Under the pieces are notes generated by a model, which did no database searches, was not told where the DNA came from, and saw only the letters and a list, made by a program, of their open reading frames with translations. From Thiomicrospira sp. WB1 (GTDB taxonomy: Bacteria; Pseudomonadota; Gammaproteobacteria; Thiomicrospirales; Thiomicrospiraceae), in contig NZ_LQBN01000002.1 in assembly GCF_001507535.1 (NCBI RefSeq), positions 186,001-250,000 of the forward strand: a stretch of DNA of 64,000 nucleotides, given 5' to 3'. A program made the translations under genes and the position numbers. Below are positions 9,110-20,618 of the stretch, in pieces. Position 1 is the stretch's first letter. Every line of letters starts with the position of its first letter.

Positions 9110-9274
9110 AGGAGTCTGTCGGGTTTGAGCGATCGTAGCGAGCCGAGAGGGAAAGCGAGGACAATTTTTCGTTCGTTTGAGGAGAATAGCAGCCGCTATT
9201 TGACGACAAGGATCGGAAAAATGGGCCGTTTTCCATCCGGCGCAGTAGATCTGTCTTAAATCTGACAGACTCCT
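9110..9274. mobile_element. MITE-like element with terminal inverted repeats
   Basis: A 165-bp non-coding segment bounded by a perfect 11-bp inverted repeat: AGGAGTCTGTC at 9110-9120 and GACAGACTCCT at 9264-9274. The similarity extends imperfectly inward (left GGGTTTGAGC against the complement of the right end, AGATTTAAGA). It lies four bases after the degP stop. There is no open frame of its own and no clear target-site duplication, so it may be a deletion derivative of a transposon moved in trans. The rest of the 340-bp degP-lepA gap holds the terminator below and no gene that I can see. Confidence 0.5.
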
Positions 9275-9388
9275 AGGTGCGCTGTGTGACGGACAAAGAT
9301 GCGTTTTTTGTTCAGATCACGTAAAATAAGCGCCAATTCATTGACCCGCTGAGCCAGCCGCTCAGCGATGCCCCTGAAAACGGGGCCC

Positions 9389-9414
9389 AAAGGGTGACTT
9401 GTCACCCTTTTTTT
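9389..9414 (+). terminator. Rho-independent terminator upstream of lepA
   Basis: Stem AAAGGGTGAC / GTCACCCTTT with a TT loop, running into seven Ts. It closes the rseC-degP transcript about 30 bases before the lepA start, which leaves little room for a lepA promoter after it; partial read-through into lepA is possible. Confidence 0.8.
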
Positions 9415-9445
9415 ATTTTGAACCGTTATTTTGTTTGAGGCACGC

Positions 9446-11251
<1,806 letters not shown>

Positions 11252-11256
11252 TTTTT

Positions 11257-11268
11257 ACCAGGCCTGGT
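11257..11268. repeat. Iterated palindrome ACCAGGCCTGGT, copy 2 (lepA-lepB gap)
   Basis: Perfect 12-mer starting 5 bases after the lepA stop, with TTTTT on the left and TTAAATTT on the right. It fills the middle of the 81-base lepA-lepB gap. Confidence 0.85.
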
Positions 11269-11332
11269 TAAATTTGTCGGGCCGGCCCAAGTTTTAACCG
11301 GCGCGGGCGAACCCAAGAAAGTGAGCCAATAG

Positions 11333-12100
11333 ATGAGTTTTGAACTGATACTGGTGATTGTCACCGCCATCACCGGCGTGATTGTATATGTGGACAAGAC
11401 GGTTTGGGCCCCCAAACGCGCCCGGTCGGTGACCGGTGAAAAACAACCGGTTTTGGTGGAGTACGCACGTTCTCTGTTTCCGGTCTTCCTGATTGTGCTG
11501 GTGCTGCGTTCGTTTGTGATCGAACCCTTTCGGATTCCCTCCGGCTCCATGTACCCGACCTTGCAGATTGGGGATTTCATTGTGGTGAATAAGTTTGCTT
11601 ACGGCATTAAATTGCCGGTCACTCAGACCAAACTGATTGACACCGGTGAGCCGGAACGCGGGGATGTGGCCGTGTTCAAATACCCCAAGGATCCCAACGT
11701 GGATTACATCAAGCGCATTGTCGGCCTCCCGGGGGACGAAATTTCCTACATTGAGCGTACGCTCTTTATCAATGGTCAACCGGCCATGCAACAGGCGCTG
11801 GGTGAATACGACGGCGAAGGCGCCGGCAATATCATGGACGGCACTGCTTTGATTCAGGAGTCGCTGGATGAGCGTACGCATCGGATTTTGCTCGACCACC
11901 AGAAATCCAGTCAGGATTTGGTGTCGGTGACGGTGCCCGAAGGGCATTATTTTGTGATGGGTGATAATCGGGATCACAGTAATGACAGCCGCTTCTGGGG
12001 CTTTGTGCCGGAAAAAAACCTCAAAGGCGAAGCGTTTGGCATCTGGATGCACTGGGATGATGGCATTGATTTTGGACGAATTGGCAAAGGCATTGATTGA
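11333..12100 (+). CDS. lepB: Signal peptidase I
   Basis: Membrane-bound type I signal peptidase that removes Sec and Tat signal peptides, 255 residues. An N-terminal membrane segment (LILVIVTAITGVIVYV) and a second one (FPVFLIVLVLRSF) precede the catalytic domain. The Ser of PSGSMYPTL (near 72) and the Lys of YIKRIVGLPGD (near 126) form the Ser-Lys dyad, and the box GDNRDHSNDSRFWGFVP closes the domain. It is shorter than E. coli LepB (324) because the periplasmic insertion is reduced. The start is ATG 11333 and the stop TGA overlaps the rnc start by one base. Confidence 0.96.
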   Translation: MSFELILVIVTAITGVIVYVDKTVWAPKRARSVTGEKQPVLVEYARSLFPVFLIVLVLRSFVIEPFRIPSGSMYPTLQIGDFIVVNKFAYGIKLPVTQTKLIDTGEPERGDVAVFKYPKDPNVDYIKRIVGLPGDEISYIERTLFINGQPAMQQALGEYDGEGAGNIMDGTALIQESLDERTHRILLDHQKSSQDLVSVTVPEGHYFVMGDNRDHSNDSRFWGFVPEKNLKGEAFGIWMHWDDGIDFGRIGKGID

Positions 12101-12807
12101 TGGCCGCTGAAACCGAACAGGCTAAACGTTTGCGCCAGTTGTCGGCAAAGCTTGGCTACACCTTTGAGAACCCGGACATTCTGGCGCGGGCACTGACGCA
12201 TCGCAGTATGGGCGCCAAAAACAACGAACGTCTGGAGTTTCTGGGCGACAGTCTGGTCAATTTTATGATCGCCGACGCCTTGTTTCACCAGTTTCATGGC
12301 ATTTCCGAAGGCGATCTCAGCCGGGTGCGTGCGTTTCTGGTCAAGGGCGAAACGCTGGCCAAAATCGGGCGCGAGTATGATCTGTCGGATTATCTGATGC
12401 TGGGCCCGGGGGAGCTTAAAAGCGGTGGCTACCGTCGCTCCTCAATCATTGCCGATGCGGTGGAGGCGATCATTGCGGCCGTGTACGAAGACGGTGGGTT
12501 GGATGCCTGCCGTGCGTTTGTGACGCGTCTTTATGCTGACCGCATGGCCAACTTGGACCCGGCCAAAGTGGGCAAAGATCCCAAAACCCGTCTGCAGGAA
12601 ACCTTGCAGGCCCGACAGGCTGACCTGCCCGAGTATTCGGTGATCAGCGTCAACGGACCGGCCCATGCCCAGGAATTTACCATCAGCTGTTTTGTGTCAG
12701 CACTGGACCGGAAATTTGAAGCGGTTGCCACCAGTCGACGCAAAGCGGAACAACTCGCAGCCGAAGAAGCGCTGCGCGTGCTGGAAAAAGGGGAAGCGGA
12801 TGACTGA
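12100..12807 (+). CDS. rnc: Ribonuclease III
   Basis: Double-strand-specific endoribonuclease for rRNA and mRNA maturation, 235 residues (E. coli 226). The signature NERLEFLGDSLVNFMIADALF near residues 43-63 carries the metal-binding Glu and Asp; a second acidic patch is in SIIADAVEAIIAAVYEDGG; the C-terminal double-stranded RNA-binding domain ends with SRRKAEQLAAEEAL. The ATG overlaps the lepB stop by one base and the gene overlaps era by eight bases, so translation of the three is coupled. Confidence 0.97.
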   Translation: MAAETEQAKRLRQLSAKLGYTFENPDILARALTHRSMGAKNNERLEFLGDSLVNFMIADALFHQFHGISEGDLSRVRAFLVKGETLAKIGREYDLSDYLMLGPGELKSGGYRRSSIIADAVEAIIAAVYEDGGLDACRAFVTRLYADRMANLDPAKVGKDPKTRLQETLQARQADLPEYSVISVNGPAHAQEFTISCFVSALDRKFEAVATSRRKAEQLAAEEALRVLEKGEADD

Positions 12808-13708
12808 TAACGCCTATCGCGCCGGGTTTGTGGCGGTGGTCGGCCGCCCCAATGTGGGCAAATCCACCCTGATGAACCGTCTGATCGGCCAGAAACTCAG
12901 CATTACCTCGCCCAAGCCGCAGACCACCCGTCACCGTATTCACGGCGTGGTGACCAACGAACAGACGCAAATTGTGTACGTGGACACCCCGGGCATGCAT
13001 CTGGGCGCGGAAAAATCACTTAACCGGATGATGAATCGAACTGCCAGCGGCGCCCTGTCGGGCGTGGATGTGATTGTCATGGTGGTCGAAGCGGATCGCT
13101 GGACGCGTGAAGACGAAGCCGTGGCAGAAAAATGCGAGCATCAGGCTATCCCATTGATCATTGCGGTGAATAAAATTGATCTGTTCCCGGACAAGTATGC
13201 GCTGTTGCCGTTTTTGGAAAAAATCGGCAAAAAGGTGCGTTACGATGAAATCATTCCGCTTTCGGCGTACAACCAGTCCGGGATCAAAACCCTGCAAGAG
13301 GCCTTAACCGCCCGTTTGCCAGAGCAGCCAATGATTTTCCCGGAAGAAACCCTGACCGATCGTTCCACTCGGTTTTTGGCCTCGGAGATCATCCGCGAAA
13401 AGCTCATGCGATTGCTGGGGGCGGAAGTTCCTTATGGCGTGACCGTGGAAATCGAGCGCTTTCAGTGGGATGACGAAGCGGATCGTTGGGAAATCCACGG
13501 GTTGATTTTGGTGGAACGTCCGGGGCAGAAAATGATTGTCATCGGCAAAAAAGGCCAACTGATCAAGCAGGTCGGCATTCAGGCGCGCAAGGACATGATG
13601 CATCTGATGGATGCCCGGGTGCACTTGGAGCTGTGGGTCAAGGTCAAAGAAAACTGGGCAGACGACGACCGGGCATTGGCCAGTCTGGGGTATGACCCCG
13701 ACGTATAA
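12800..13708 (+). CDS. era: GTPase Era
   Basis: Essential GTPase that binds the 3' end of 16S rRNA and supports 30S assembly, 302 residues (E. coli 301). G1 GRPNVGKSTLMN is near residues 15-26, with DTPGMH (G3) and NKIDLF (G4); the C-terminal KH domain has VIGKKGQLIKQVGIQARKDM. The ATG at 12800 lies inside the end of rnc and gives the standard N terminus MTDNAYRAGFVAVVG. The 45 codons upstream in the same frame belong to rnc read out of frame. Confidence 0.97.
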   Translation: MTDNAYRAGFVAVVGRPNVGKSTLMNRLIGQKLSITSPKPQTTRHRIHGVVTNEQTQIVYVDTPGMHLGAEKSLNRMMNRTASGALSGVDVIVMVVEADRWTREDEAVAEKCEHQAIPLIIAVNKIDLFPDKYALLPFLEKIGKKVRYDEIIPLSAYNQSGIKTLQEALTARLPEQPMIFPEETLTDRSTRFLASEIIREKLMRLLGAEVPYGVTVEIERFQWDDEADRWEIHGLILVERPGQKMIVIGKKGQLIKQVGIQARKDMMHLMDARVHLELWVKVKENWADDDRALASLGYDPDV

Positions 13709-13740
13709 CGGCTCGAACCAGGGCGCAGAATGAGGCATGC

Positions 13741-14460
13741 ATGGCGCAAGCGATCACTCAATCGGGGTACGTATTGCATCAGAAGGCATACCGGGAAACC
13801 AGTGCCCTGGTGACCTTCTTTACGCCGGAGCAGGGGAAGCTGACCGCCGTGGTCCGGGGGCTGCGCTCCGGCCAGAAAGGCGCGGCGGCTAAGCGTGCCT
13901 TGTGTCAGCCGTTTCAGCCGCTGCATTTAAGTTGGCGCGAAGGCCGCGGAGAACTGGTGACGCTGCACAGCATGGAGGCGGCGGGCATTCGCTTCCCGCT
14001 GATGGGCGAGGCCAGCTACTGTGGTCTTTATGTCAATGAGCTGATGTATCGTTTGCTTTATCCAGGGGTGGCCATGACCCCGTTTTACCGAGCTTACGAG
14101 CAGACGCTGTATCAACTGGCCGATGCCAAAGATCGGGCTCAGCAGGCCTGGCAATTACGCCAGTTTGAGTGGGTATTGCTGGACCAGCTGGGCGTTCGGA
14201 TTGAGTTTCGTCAGTCGCTGGATGGCCAGCCGATTGATCCGCACGCGCACTATGCGTTCGCGCCGGATGCCGGGTTTTGGCCGGTGGGTCCCAATTCAAT
14301 TGAGCTTACGGTGCCGGGGCATTGTCTGCTGGCGTTTGCTCAGGGAGACTATGATGCCGCCTGTCAAAAACCCTGGCGATTTATTTTTCGAACCGCGTTG
14401 ACGCAAGCCTTGAACGGTCAGCCGATACAAGCACGGGCGTTATTTTCCCAGGACACGTAA
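13741..14460 (+). CDS. recO: DNA repair protein RecO
   Basis: Recombination mediator of the RecFOR pathway that helps RecA load on SSB-coated single-stranded DNA, 239 residues (E. coli 242). The N-terminal OB fold is recognisable (GYVLHQKAYRETSALVTFFTPEQGKLTAVVRGLRS), followed by the helical domain with YVNELMYRLLYPG. It lies 32 bases after era, in the standard order era-recO-pdxJ. A short GGGG/CCCC hairpin follows its stop in the 47-base gap before pdxJ but has no T tract. Confidence 0.93.
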   Translation: MAQAITQSGYVLHQKAYRETSALVTFFTPEQGKLTAVVRGLRSGQKGAAAKRALCQPFQPLHLSWREGRGELVTLHSMEAAGIRFPLMGEASYCGLYVNELMYRLLYPGVAMTPFYRAYEQTLYQLADAKDRAQQAWQLRQFEWVLLDQLGVRIEFRQSLDGQPIDPHAHYAFAPDAGFWPVGPNSIELTVPGHCLLAFAQGDYDAACQKPWRFIFRTALTQALNGQPIQARALFSQDT

Positions 14461-14507
14461 ACCTGGGGATGTACCCCCAAACATTTCAATCAGATTGAGG
14501 ATTAGAC

Positions 14508-15245
14508 ATGAAACCGATTTTTCTGGGCGTGAACATCGATCATGTGGCCACGCTAAGACAGGCCCGAGGCACGCGTTATCCCGATCCGGTCAAGGCCGCA
14601 CTGGATGCGGAAATGGCCGGTGCCGACAGCATCACGCTGCATTTGCGTGAAGATCGACGTCACATTCAGGATGCCGACTTGCATCATTTGGTGGACATGC
14701 GCCAGACTAAGGTGAACCTGGAAATGGCCGCCACCGATGAGATGCTTGCCATTGCACTGGAAACCCAGCCTGAAGACGTGTGTCTGGTGCCGGAGCGACG
14801 CGAAGAACTGACCACTGAAGGCGGATTGGATGTGGCCGGACAGGTAGCGATGCTGACGCCGTTTTGCCAGAAACTGGCTGACAACGGCACGCGCGTGAGT
14901 CTGTTTATTGATGCCGAGGAAGCTCAGATCCGCGCGGCGGCCGAAGTGGGCGCACCGGTGATTGAATTGCACACGGGTGTTTATGCTGAACTGACCGAAC
15001 CCAAAGCGATTGAGCAGGAGTTGGTTCGGCTGCAGGCCGCCACCGATCTGGCGGTGTCTTTGGGGTTGTCGGTCAACGCCGGGCATGGGCTTCATTATCA
15101 CAATGTGGCTGCGATTGCGGCGATCAAAGACATTGAAGAGCTCAATATCGGTCATGCCATCATTGCTCAGTCGGTGTTTTGCGGCCTGCCCACCGCCGTG
15201 TCCGACATGAAGCGCATGATGGTCGAAGCCCGAAAAATCGCCTGA
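14508..15245 (+). CDS. pdxJ: Pyridoxine 5'-phosphate synthase
   Basis: Last enzyme of the DXP-dependent vitamin B6 pathway: joins 1-deoxy-D-xylulose 5-phosphate and 3-amino-2-oxopropyl phosphate to give pyridoxine 5'-phosphate. 245 residues, a TIM barrel with the family start [31 protein letters not shown], and the C-terminal [10 protein letters not shown] and [16 protein letters not shown] phosphate-binding loops. It is followed after three bases by acpS. Confidence 0.97.
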   Translation: MKPIFLGVNIDHVATLRQARGTRYPDPVKAALDAEMAGADSITLHLREDRRHIQDADLHHLVDMRQTKVNLEMAATDEMLAIALETQPEDVCLVPERREELTTEGGLDVAGQVAMLTPFCQKLADNGTRVSLFIDAEEAQIRAAAEVGAPVIELHTGVYAELTEPKAIEQELVRLQAATDLAVSLGLSVNAGHGLHYHNVAAIAAIKDIEELNIGHAIIAQSVFCGLPTAVSDMKRMMVEARKIA

Positions 15246-15248
15246 TTG

Positions 15249-15644
15249 ATGATTACCGGCATTGGCACCGACCTGGTTGAAATCGCTCGGATCGAGCAGT
15301 TGCTGACCCGTCGCGGTGAGAGTTTTATCCGGCGCATTCTGACCGACTCCGAACGGGACGAGTGCGCGCGTTGTGACTTTCCCGAGCGATTTCTGGCTAA
15401 GCGTTGGGCCGCCAAGGAAGCGGTGGTCAAAGCCATGGGTACCGGCTTTACACAGGGCGTGTCCTTCCAGGGCATTGACATCGTTCACACCGACGCCGGA
15501 CAGCCGCAGGTGGCGTTGTCTGGAGCGACCCGGGCACACGCTGAACGGTTGGGCATTGAACGCTGGTCGCTTAGCCTCAGCGATGAGCGCCACTATGCGT
15601 TGGCGTTCGCCGTGGCAGAAGGCGGTGGCATGGCAAAACTTTAA
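15249..15644 (+). CDS. acpS: Holo-[acyl-carrier-protein] synthase
   Basis: Transfers 4'-phosphopantetheine from CoA to apo-ACP for fatty acid synthesis; 131 residues (E. coli 126). It has GIGTDLVEIARIEQLL with the metal-binding Asp and FLAKRWAAKEAVVKAMGTG with the metal-binding Glu. The ATG at 15249 is used rather than the TTG three bases earlier. It is the last gene of the lepA-to-acpS run, and an iterated palindrome lies 20 bases downstream. Confidence 0.95.
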   Translation: MITGIGTDLVEIARIEQLLTRRGESFIRRILTDSERDECARCDFPERFLAKRWAAKEAVVKAMGTGFTQGVSFQGIDIVHTDAGQPQVALSGATRAHAERLGIERWSLSLSDERHYALAFAVAEGGGMAKL

Positions 15645-15663
15645 GCGGTTCGATCCTTTTTTT

Positions 15664-15675
15664 ACCAGGCCTGGT
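15664..15675. repeat. Iterated palindrome ACCAGGCCTGGT, copy 3 (acpS-htpG gap)
   Basis: Perfect 12-mer with seven Ts on the left and AAATTTT on the right. It could act as the acpS terminator. It lies 18 bases before the sigma-32 promoter of htpG. Confidence 0.85.
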
Positions 15676-15692
15676 AAATTTTCCTGTTTCCT

Positions 15693-15718
15693 CTTGAAAA
15701 AAATTCCCCCGCCCCTAT
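15693..15718 (+). promoter_or_regulatory. Heat-shock (sigma-32) promoter of htpG
   Basis: CTTGAA at 15693-15698 and CCCCTAT at 15712-15718 separated by 13 bases match the RpoH consensus (CTTGAA, then CCCCAT-T). Its place about 80 bases before a heat-shock chaperone gene supports the assignment. Confidence 0.85.
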
Positions 15719-15795
15719 ACCTCTGACATCGATTTTAATTTCCATCTATGACGGGCGACGCTCGCCCTGCTTAACCTACGTTCAGGAGACAGAGT

Positions 15796-17688
15796 ATGAG
15801 TCAGACCGAAACCCATGCGTTTCAGACCGAAGTCAATCAGCTGCTCAAGCTGATGATCCATGCCCTTTACAGCAATAAAGAAATCTTTTTGCGCGAACTG
15901 GTGTCCAACGCCTCCGACGCTCTGGACAAGCTACGTTTTGAAGCCGTGTCCAATGACAAACTGTCCGAAGGCGAATCCGAGCTGCAGATCATTGTCGGCT
16001 TTGACAAGGACGCGCGCACCGTGTCGATCACGGATAACGGTATTGGCATGACGCGTGATGAAGTGGTCGAAAACATTGGGACCATTGCCAACTCCGGCAC
16101 CAAAAAATTCCTGGAAAACCTGACCGGAGATCAGGCCAAAGACAGCCATCTGATCGGTCAGTTCGGGGTCGGCTTTTATTCGTCGTTCATCGTGGCTGAC
16201 AAAGTGACGCTGACCACACGCAAGGCGGGTGAAGAAGCCGCCACGGCGACCCGTTGGGAATCCACCGGCGAAGGGGAGTACACCCTGGAAACCGTGGAAA
16301 AAGCGGAAAAAGGTACCGAGATCGTCTTGCACCTGAAAGAGGACATGGATGAGTTCCTGGAGCCGTTCCGTCTGAAGAATGTGATCACCACCTATTCCGA
16401 CCACATTAATTTCCCGATCAAAATGTGGGAAGAACAGACCGACGACGAAGGCAAAGAAACGGGTGAAAAGACGCTGGAGCAGGTCAACAAGGCCACCGCG
16501 ATCTGGACCCAGCGGAAGTCCGAATTGTCAGAAGACGATTACAACAACTTTTATCAGACGCTGTCGCATGATTTTGAAGCACCGTTGGCGCACATGCACA
16601 ACAAAGTAGAGGGTACGCTGGAATACACCTCTTTGCTTTACCTGCCCAAACGTGCGCCCTTTGATCTCTATGACCGCGACCGTCGTTATGGCCTCAAGCT
16701 GTATGTGAAGCGCGTCTTTATTATGGATGATGCCGAACACCTGATGCCAACGTATCTGCGCTTTGTACGCGGGGTGATCGATTCCAATGACCTGCCGCTG
16801 AATGTGTCGCGTGAAATCCTGCAGAGCAACAAAGTGGTGGATAAAATTCGTGCCGCCTCCGTCAAGCGTGTGTTGGACCAGTTAAACAAAATGGCCAAAG
16901 CCGATGACCAGAGTGATTACAACACCTTCTGGGATCAGTTCGGCAATGTGATGAAAGAAGGCATCATCGAAGATTTTGCCAACAAAGACAAAATCGCCGC
17001 TCTGTTGCGCTTTACTTCCACGCAGGAACCGTCCGTGACCGAACAGCGGGTGTCACTGGCCGACTACATTGACCGCATGAGTGAGGATCAGGAAGCGATC
17101 TACTACCTGACCGCCGAAACCCACGCGGCGGCACTGGGCAGCCCGCACCTGGAAATGTTCCGCAAAAAAGGCATTGAGGTGCTGCTGCTGACCGATCGCA
17201 TTGATGAGTGGGTGGTGTCGCATCTGACCGAATTTGAAGGCAAACAGCTCAAATCCGTGACCGCGGCCGATTTGAAAGAACTGGACGAAGAAGCGGACAA
17301 GGATCTGAGCGAAGAGGACAAAAAAGCGCGCGAAGCCCTGACCGATAAGGTGAAAAAAGCCATCGAAGATCAGGTGGCAGACGTTAAGGTCACTCACCGT
17401 CTGACCGATTCACCGGCGTGCGTGGTCCCGGCTGAAGGTGACATGACGCCGCAGATGATCCGTATGATGGAACAGATGGGACAGCCGGTGCCTAAGCAGA
17501 AGCCCGTGTTGGAGCTCAACCCGGATCACGCCCTGGTGAAAAAGCTGGAGGCGCTGGATGATGAGGCCAAGCTGAAAGAGTGGTCGCTGTTTATGCTGGA
17601 ACAGGCGCAACTGGCCGAAGGCGATACGCTGGAAAGCCCGGGTGAATTCATCAAACGCATGAACGCGTTGCTGAGTGAAGTGATCTGA
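15796..17688 (+). CDS. htpG: Chaperone protein HtpG (Hsp90)
   Basis: Bacterial Hsp90, a dimeric ATP-dependent cytoplasmic chaperone, 630 residues (E. coli 624). The GHKL ATPase motifs are visible: the family start [64 protein letters not shown] and [19 protein letters not shown]. The middle domain holds [11 protein letters not shown]. It stands alone between a sigma-32 promoter and a strong terminator, so it is a monocistronic heat-shock gene. Confidence 0.98.
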
Positions 17689-17705
17689 TCCAGGCCCTGT
17701 CCCCA

Positions 17706-17734
17706 TAAAAAAACCGGCATCTGCCGGTTTTTTT
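17706..17734 (+). terminator. Terminator of htpG
   Basis: AAACCGGCA / TGCCGGTTT stem with a two-base TC gap, followed by a run of Ts; the left side is A-rich, so it may also serve the convergent small gene. Confidence 0.85.
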
Positions 17735-17775
17735 ATGCCCGAAAGTCGGGCCGCAGTGAATTGGAATCAGGGCAG

Positions 17776-18057
17776 CTAGACCATGCGCCCCATGTGACTG
17801 TTCCAGAGGCTGCCGAAAATCAGGCTGAAAACAATCCCGGTGATGAACACAATGTACCAATAGCGGCGCATTTTTTTGTTGTGCGCCTGTTGTTCCGGGC
17901 TTAGGGTTTCTTCGTCGGGACGGTCTTTGAAAAACACCAGCATCAGGCCGATGGCGCCAATGAAACCGGCAATGTTGGCAAGATAGTGGATCTGGGTAAC
18001 CATGGCGCCAATGCCCAGCGCCAGTATAATGGTGTAGGTAATGAGTAAGTTTCGCAT
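17776..18057 (-). CDS. Small hypothetical membrane protein
   Basis: I do not recognise the family. The 93-residue product has three hydrophobic segments (LLITYTIILALGIGAMV, ANIAGFIGAIGLMLVFF and YWYIVFITGIVFSLIF) and a charged loop in between (KDRPDEETLSPEQQAHNKKMRR). The ATG at 18057 has AGAGG five bases upstream; another ATG six codons earlier (18075) is possible. It converges on htpG and diverges from the NIF3-like gene. Confidence 0.65.
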   Translation of the reverse strand: MRNLLITYTIILALGIGAMVTQIHYLANIAGFIGAIGLMLVFFKDRPDEETLSPEQQAHNKKMRRYWYIVFITGIVFSLIFGSLWNSHMGRMV

Positions 18058-18143
18058 AAGACCTCTTTGTTTCATGCTCGAAGCGTTATCGCTCAGGGCG
18101 AATGATAAGCGTGGTCACCATTTTAAAAAAATGAAGGGTGAAT

Positions 18144-18455
18144 ATGTATAAATTATGCTTTTATGTTCCGAAAACGCACGTGGAGACGGTCAAGGATGCG
18201 GTGTTCGAAGCCGGTGCCGGTCAGATCGGGCATTATGATCGCTGCAGTTGGGAAGTGGCCGGTCGGGGCCAGTTTCGACCGCTGCCCGGCAGTCAGCCGT
18301 TTCTGGGGGAGGCAAACCAAACCGAAGTGGTTGAGGAGATGCGAGTGGAAATGGTGGTGGCAAAGGAACGCATTCAGGCGGTTATCCAGGCATTGAAAGC
18401 AGCGCACCCATTTGAGACCCCGGCGTATGATGTGATGGAAGTGATTGATTTATAA
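18144..18455 (+). CDS. NIF3-like (YqfO-type) small protein
   Basis: 103-residue single-domain protein resembling the CutA-like insert domain of NIF3/YqfO proteins: MYKLCFYVPKTHVETVKDAVFEAGAGQIGHYDRCSWEVAGRGQF, then VRVEMVV and the end AAHPFETPAYDVMEV are characteristic. Function of the stand-alone form is unknown. The ATG at 18144 follows GAAGGG at 18132-18137; a GTG at 18138 is less likely. Confidence 0.8.
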   Translation: MYKLCFYVPKTHVETVKDAVFEAGAGQIGHYDRCSWEVAGRGQFRPLPGSQPFLGEANQTEVVEEMRVEMVVAKERIQAVIQALKAAHPFETPAYDVMEVIDL

Positions 18456-18544
18456 GTGTTCGTTTTTTTACGAAAAGACTGAGAAGTTTATAAGGGATTA
18501 TAAAATTTATCTATCGTGATAGGTGATTTTTATATTAGGAAAGC

Positions 18545-18690
18545 GTGATATTGTTTGTTAGAATTTAAATCGTTGAAGCAATTTTTCAACATCCTCCTCG
18601 ATTATTGCTCCGCTTTTGGGTCAGATTTTGACGATCGATAGCTTGGAAGCAGACCCCGGAACGCATTGCGTCGTGACCGGGGTTTTTTTT
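18545..18690 (+). ncRNA. Candidate small RNA
   Basis: The 280-bp gap between the NIF3-like gene and the fkpA-like gene has no credible ORF but ends in a strong rightward terminator at 18653-18690, which no annotated gene directly precedes (the nearest upstream stop is 200 bases away). Upstream of it are a hairpin GTTGAA/TTCAAC at 18572-18590, an apparently unpaired C-rich stretch CATCCTCCTCG at 18590-18600, and a second hairpin GTCA/TGAC near 18620-18632. A CCTCCT stretch could pair with Shine-Dalgarno sequences, as seeds of some sRNAs do. The 5' end is a guess from an AT-rich promoter-like region (TATATT near 18532). Confidence 0.35.
18653..18690 (+). terminator. Rho-independent terminator of an intergenic transcript
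   Basis: Stem ACCCCGG / CCGGGGT with an inner ACGC/GCGT hairpin and a run of nine Ts on the + strand. There is no matching T run for leftward transcription, so it does not look like the terminator of the leftward fkpA-like gene. Confidence 0.8.
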
Positions 18691-18735
18691 TGTCTAACGA
18701 TTTGCCAACGAGCAAGGCCGGAGCCTTAACGCAGC

Positions 18736-19443
18736 CTATCGCTTAGGTCGCTCGTCGTCGACTTTGATCAGTTCAATGGTAAAGATCAGGGTTTGGTTGG
18801 GGCCAATCACATCGCCCGCGCCTTTGGAGCCATAACCCAACGCCGGTGGCACAAAAATTTCCCATTGCGCGCCCGGCTTCATCTTTTTCAGCGCTTCGCC
18901 CCAGCCTTTGATCACATCACTCATCTGAAACTCGATAGGGGTGCCGCGCTCATAAGAACTGTCAAATACAGTGCCGTCTATCAGGCGCCCTTCGTAATGA
19001 GCGGTCAGGTACTGATCTTCGGTGGGCGGGGTGCCTTGGCCGGATTGGATCACGCGGTACTGTAAGCCGCTGTTGGTGACGTTGACCTCATCACGGTTTT
19101 TGTTTTTTGCCAGAAACGCACTGCCAGCCTTGGCATTTTCCTGCCCCTGTTTTTTACGCGCTTCTTTCTGGCGTTCCAGCACCTGTTGCTTGACCTCGTC
19201 AATCGCACTTTGCATCTGACTTTCGTCCAGACGCAGTTCGTGATCGTTGAACACGTCTTCCATGCCCTGCACCAGTGCCGGGATGTCAATTTCAATGCCT
19301 TGTTGTTCAAAGTTTTTGGCAATGTCCGATCCGAGCGTGTAGCTGGCTTTTTGCTTGGTGGTCTCCAGCGGTGCACTGGCCAGTGCGGATTGCGTGCCCA
19401 AAGCAAGTACAACGGAAGCAGTAAGGTGTTTGATCGTCGTCAT
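18736..19443 (-). CDS. FKBP-type peptidyl-prolyl isomerase (FkpA/Mip-like)
   Basis: Periplasmic proline isomerase and chaperone, 235 residues. A signal peptide (KHLTASVVLALGTQSALASA) is followed by the FKBP N-terminal dimerisation helix region (ASYTLGSDIAKNFEQQGIEID..) and a long charged helix, then the FKBP catalytic domain with YEGRLIDGTVFDSSYERGTPIEF, VIKGWGEALKKMKPGAQWEIFVPPALGYG and LIFTIELIKV. It runs in the same direction as trxB, with a 26-bp palindrome in between, so it is probably transcribed separately. Confidence 0.92.
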   Translation of the reverse strand: MTTIKHLTASVVLALGTQSALASAPLETTKQKASYTLGSDIAKNFEQQGIEIDIPALVQGMEDVFNDHELRLDESQMQSAIDEVKQQVLERQKEARKKQGQENAKAGSAFLAKNKNRDEVNVTNSGLQYRVIQSGQGTPPTEDQYLTAHYEGRLIDGTVFDSSYERGTPIEFQMSDVIKGWGEALKKMKPGAQWEIFVPPALGYGSKGAGDVIGPNQTLIFTIELIKVDDERPKR

Positions 19444-19460
19444 ATCATTTCCTGAATCTA

Positions 19461-19486
19461 AAAAACCACCAGGCCTGGTGGTTTTT
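19461..19486. repeat. Iterated palindrome, copy 4, extended to a perfect 26-bp palindrome
   Basis: Core ACCAGGCCTGGT at 19468-19479 inside the perfect palindrome AAAAACCACCAGG plus its reverse complement. Transcribed either way it folds as CCACCA-(GGCC)-TGGTGG followed by five Us, so it can act as a bidirectional terminator; for the leftward trxB transcript it lies 26 bases past the stop. Confidence 0.9.
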
Positions 19487-19511
19487 GGGTGAAAAGTAGG
19501 CGGTCACTGGA

Positions 19512-20531
<1,020 letters not shown>

Positions 20532-20618
20532 CTATGCTAAAATTCTAACGTTTTTCATCTTCCCCTGCATTGAAAATAATGGGCAGCAACGTGACGAGAA
20601 AAAGGGTTCGAGTCGGGC

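Noticed and set aside
14143-14155. Near matches to the iterated palindrome (recO near 14144, ftsK 21256, GGDEF gene 37344, and AddB-like and AddA-like genes near 890 and 3294)
   Set aside because: They differ by one or two bases and most read QAW or QAWL in frame, which common codons explain, so they are not counted as copies.
14463-14480. GGGG/CCCC hairpin between recO and pdxJ as a terminator
   Set aside because: Short stem, no T tract, and the genes are in a conserved operon.
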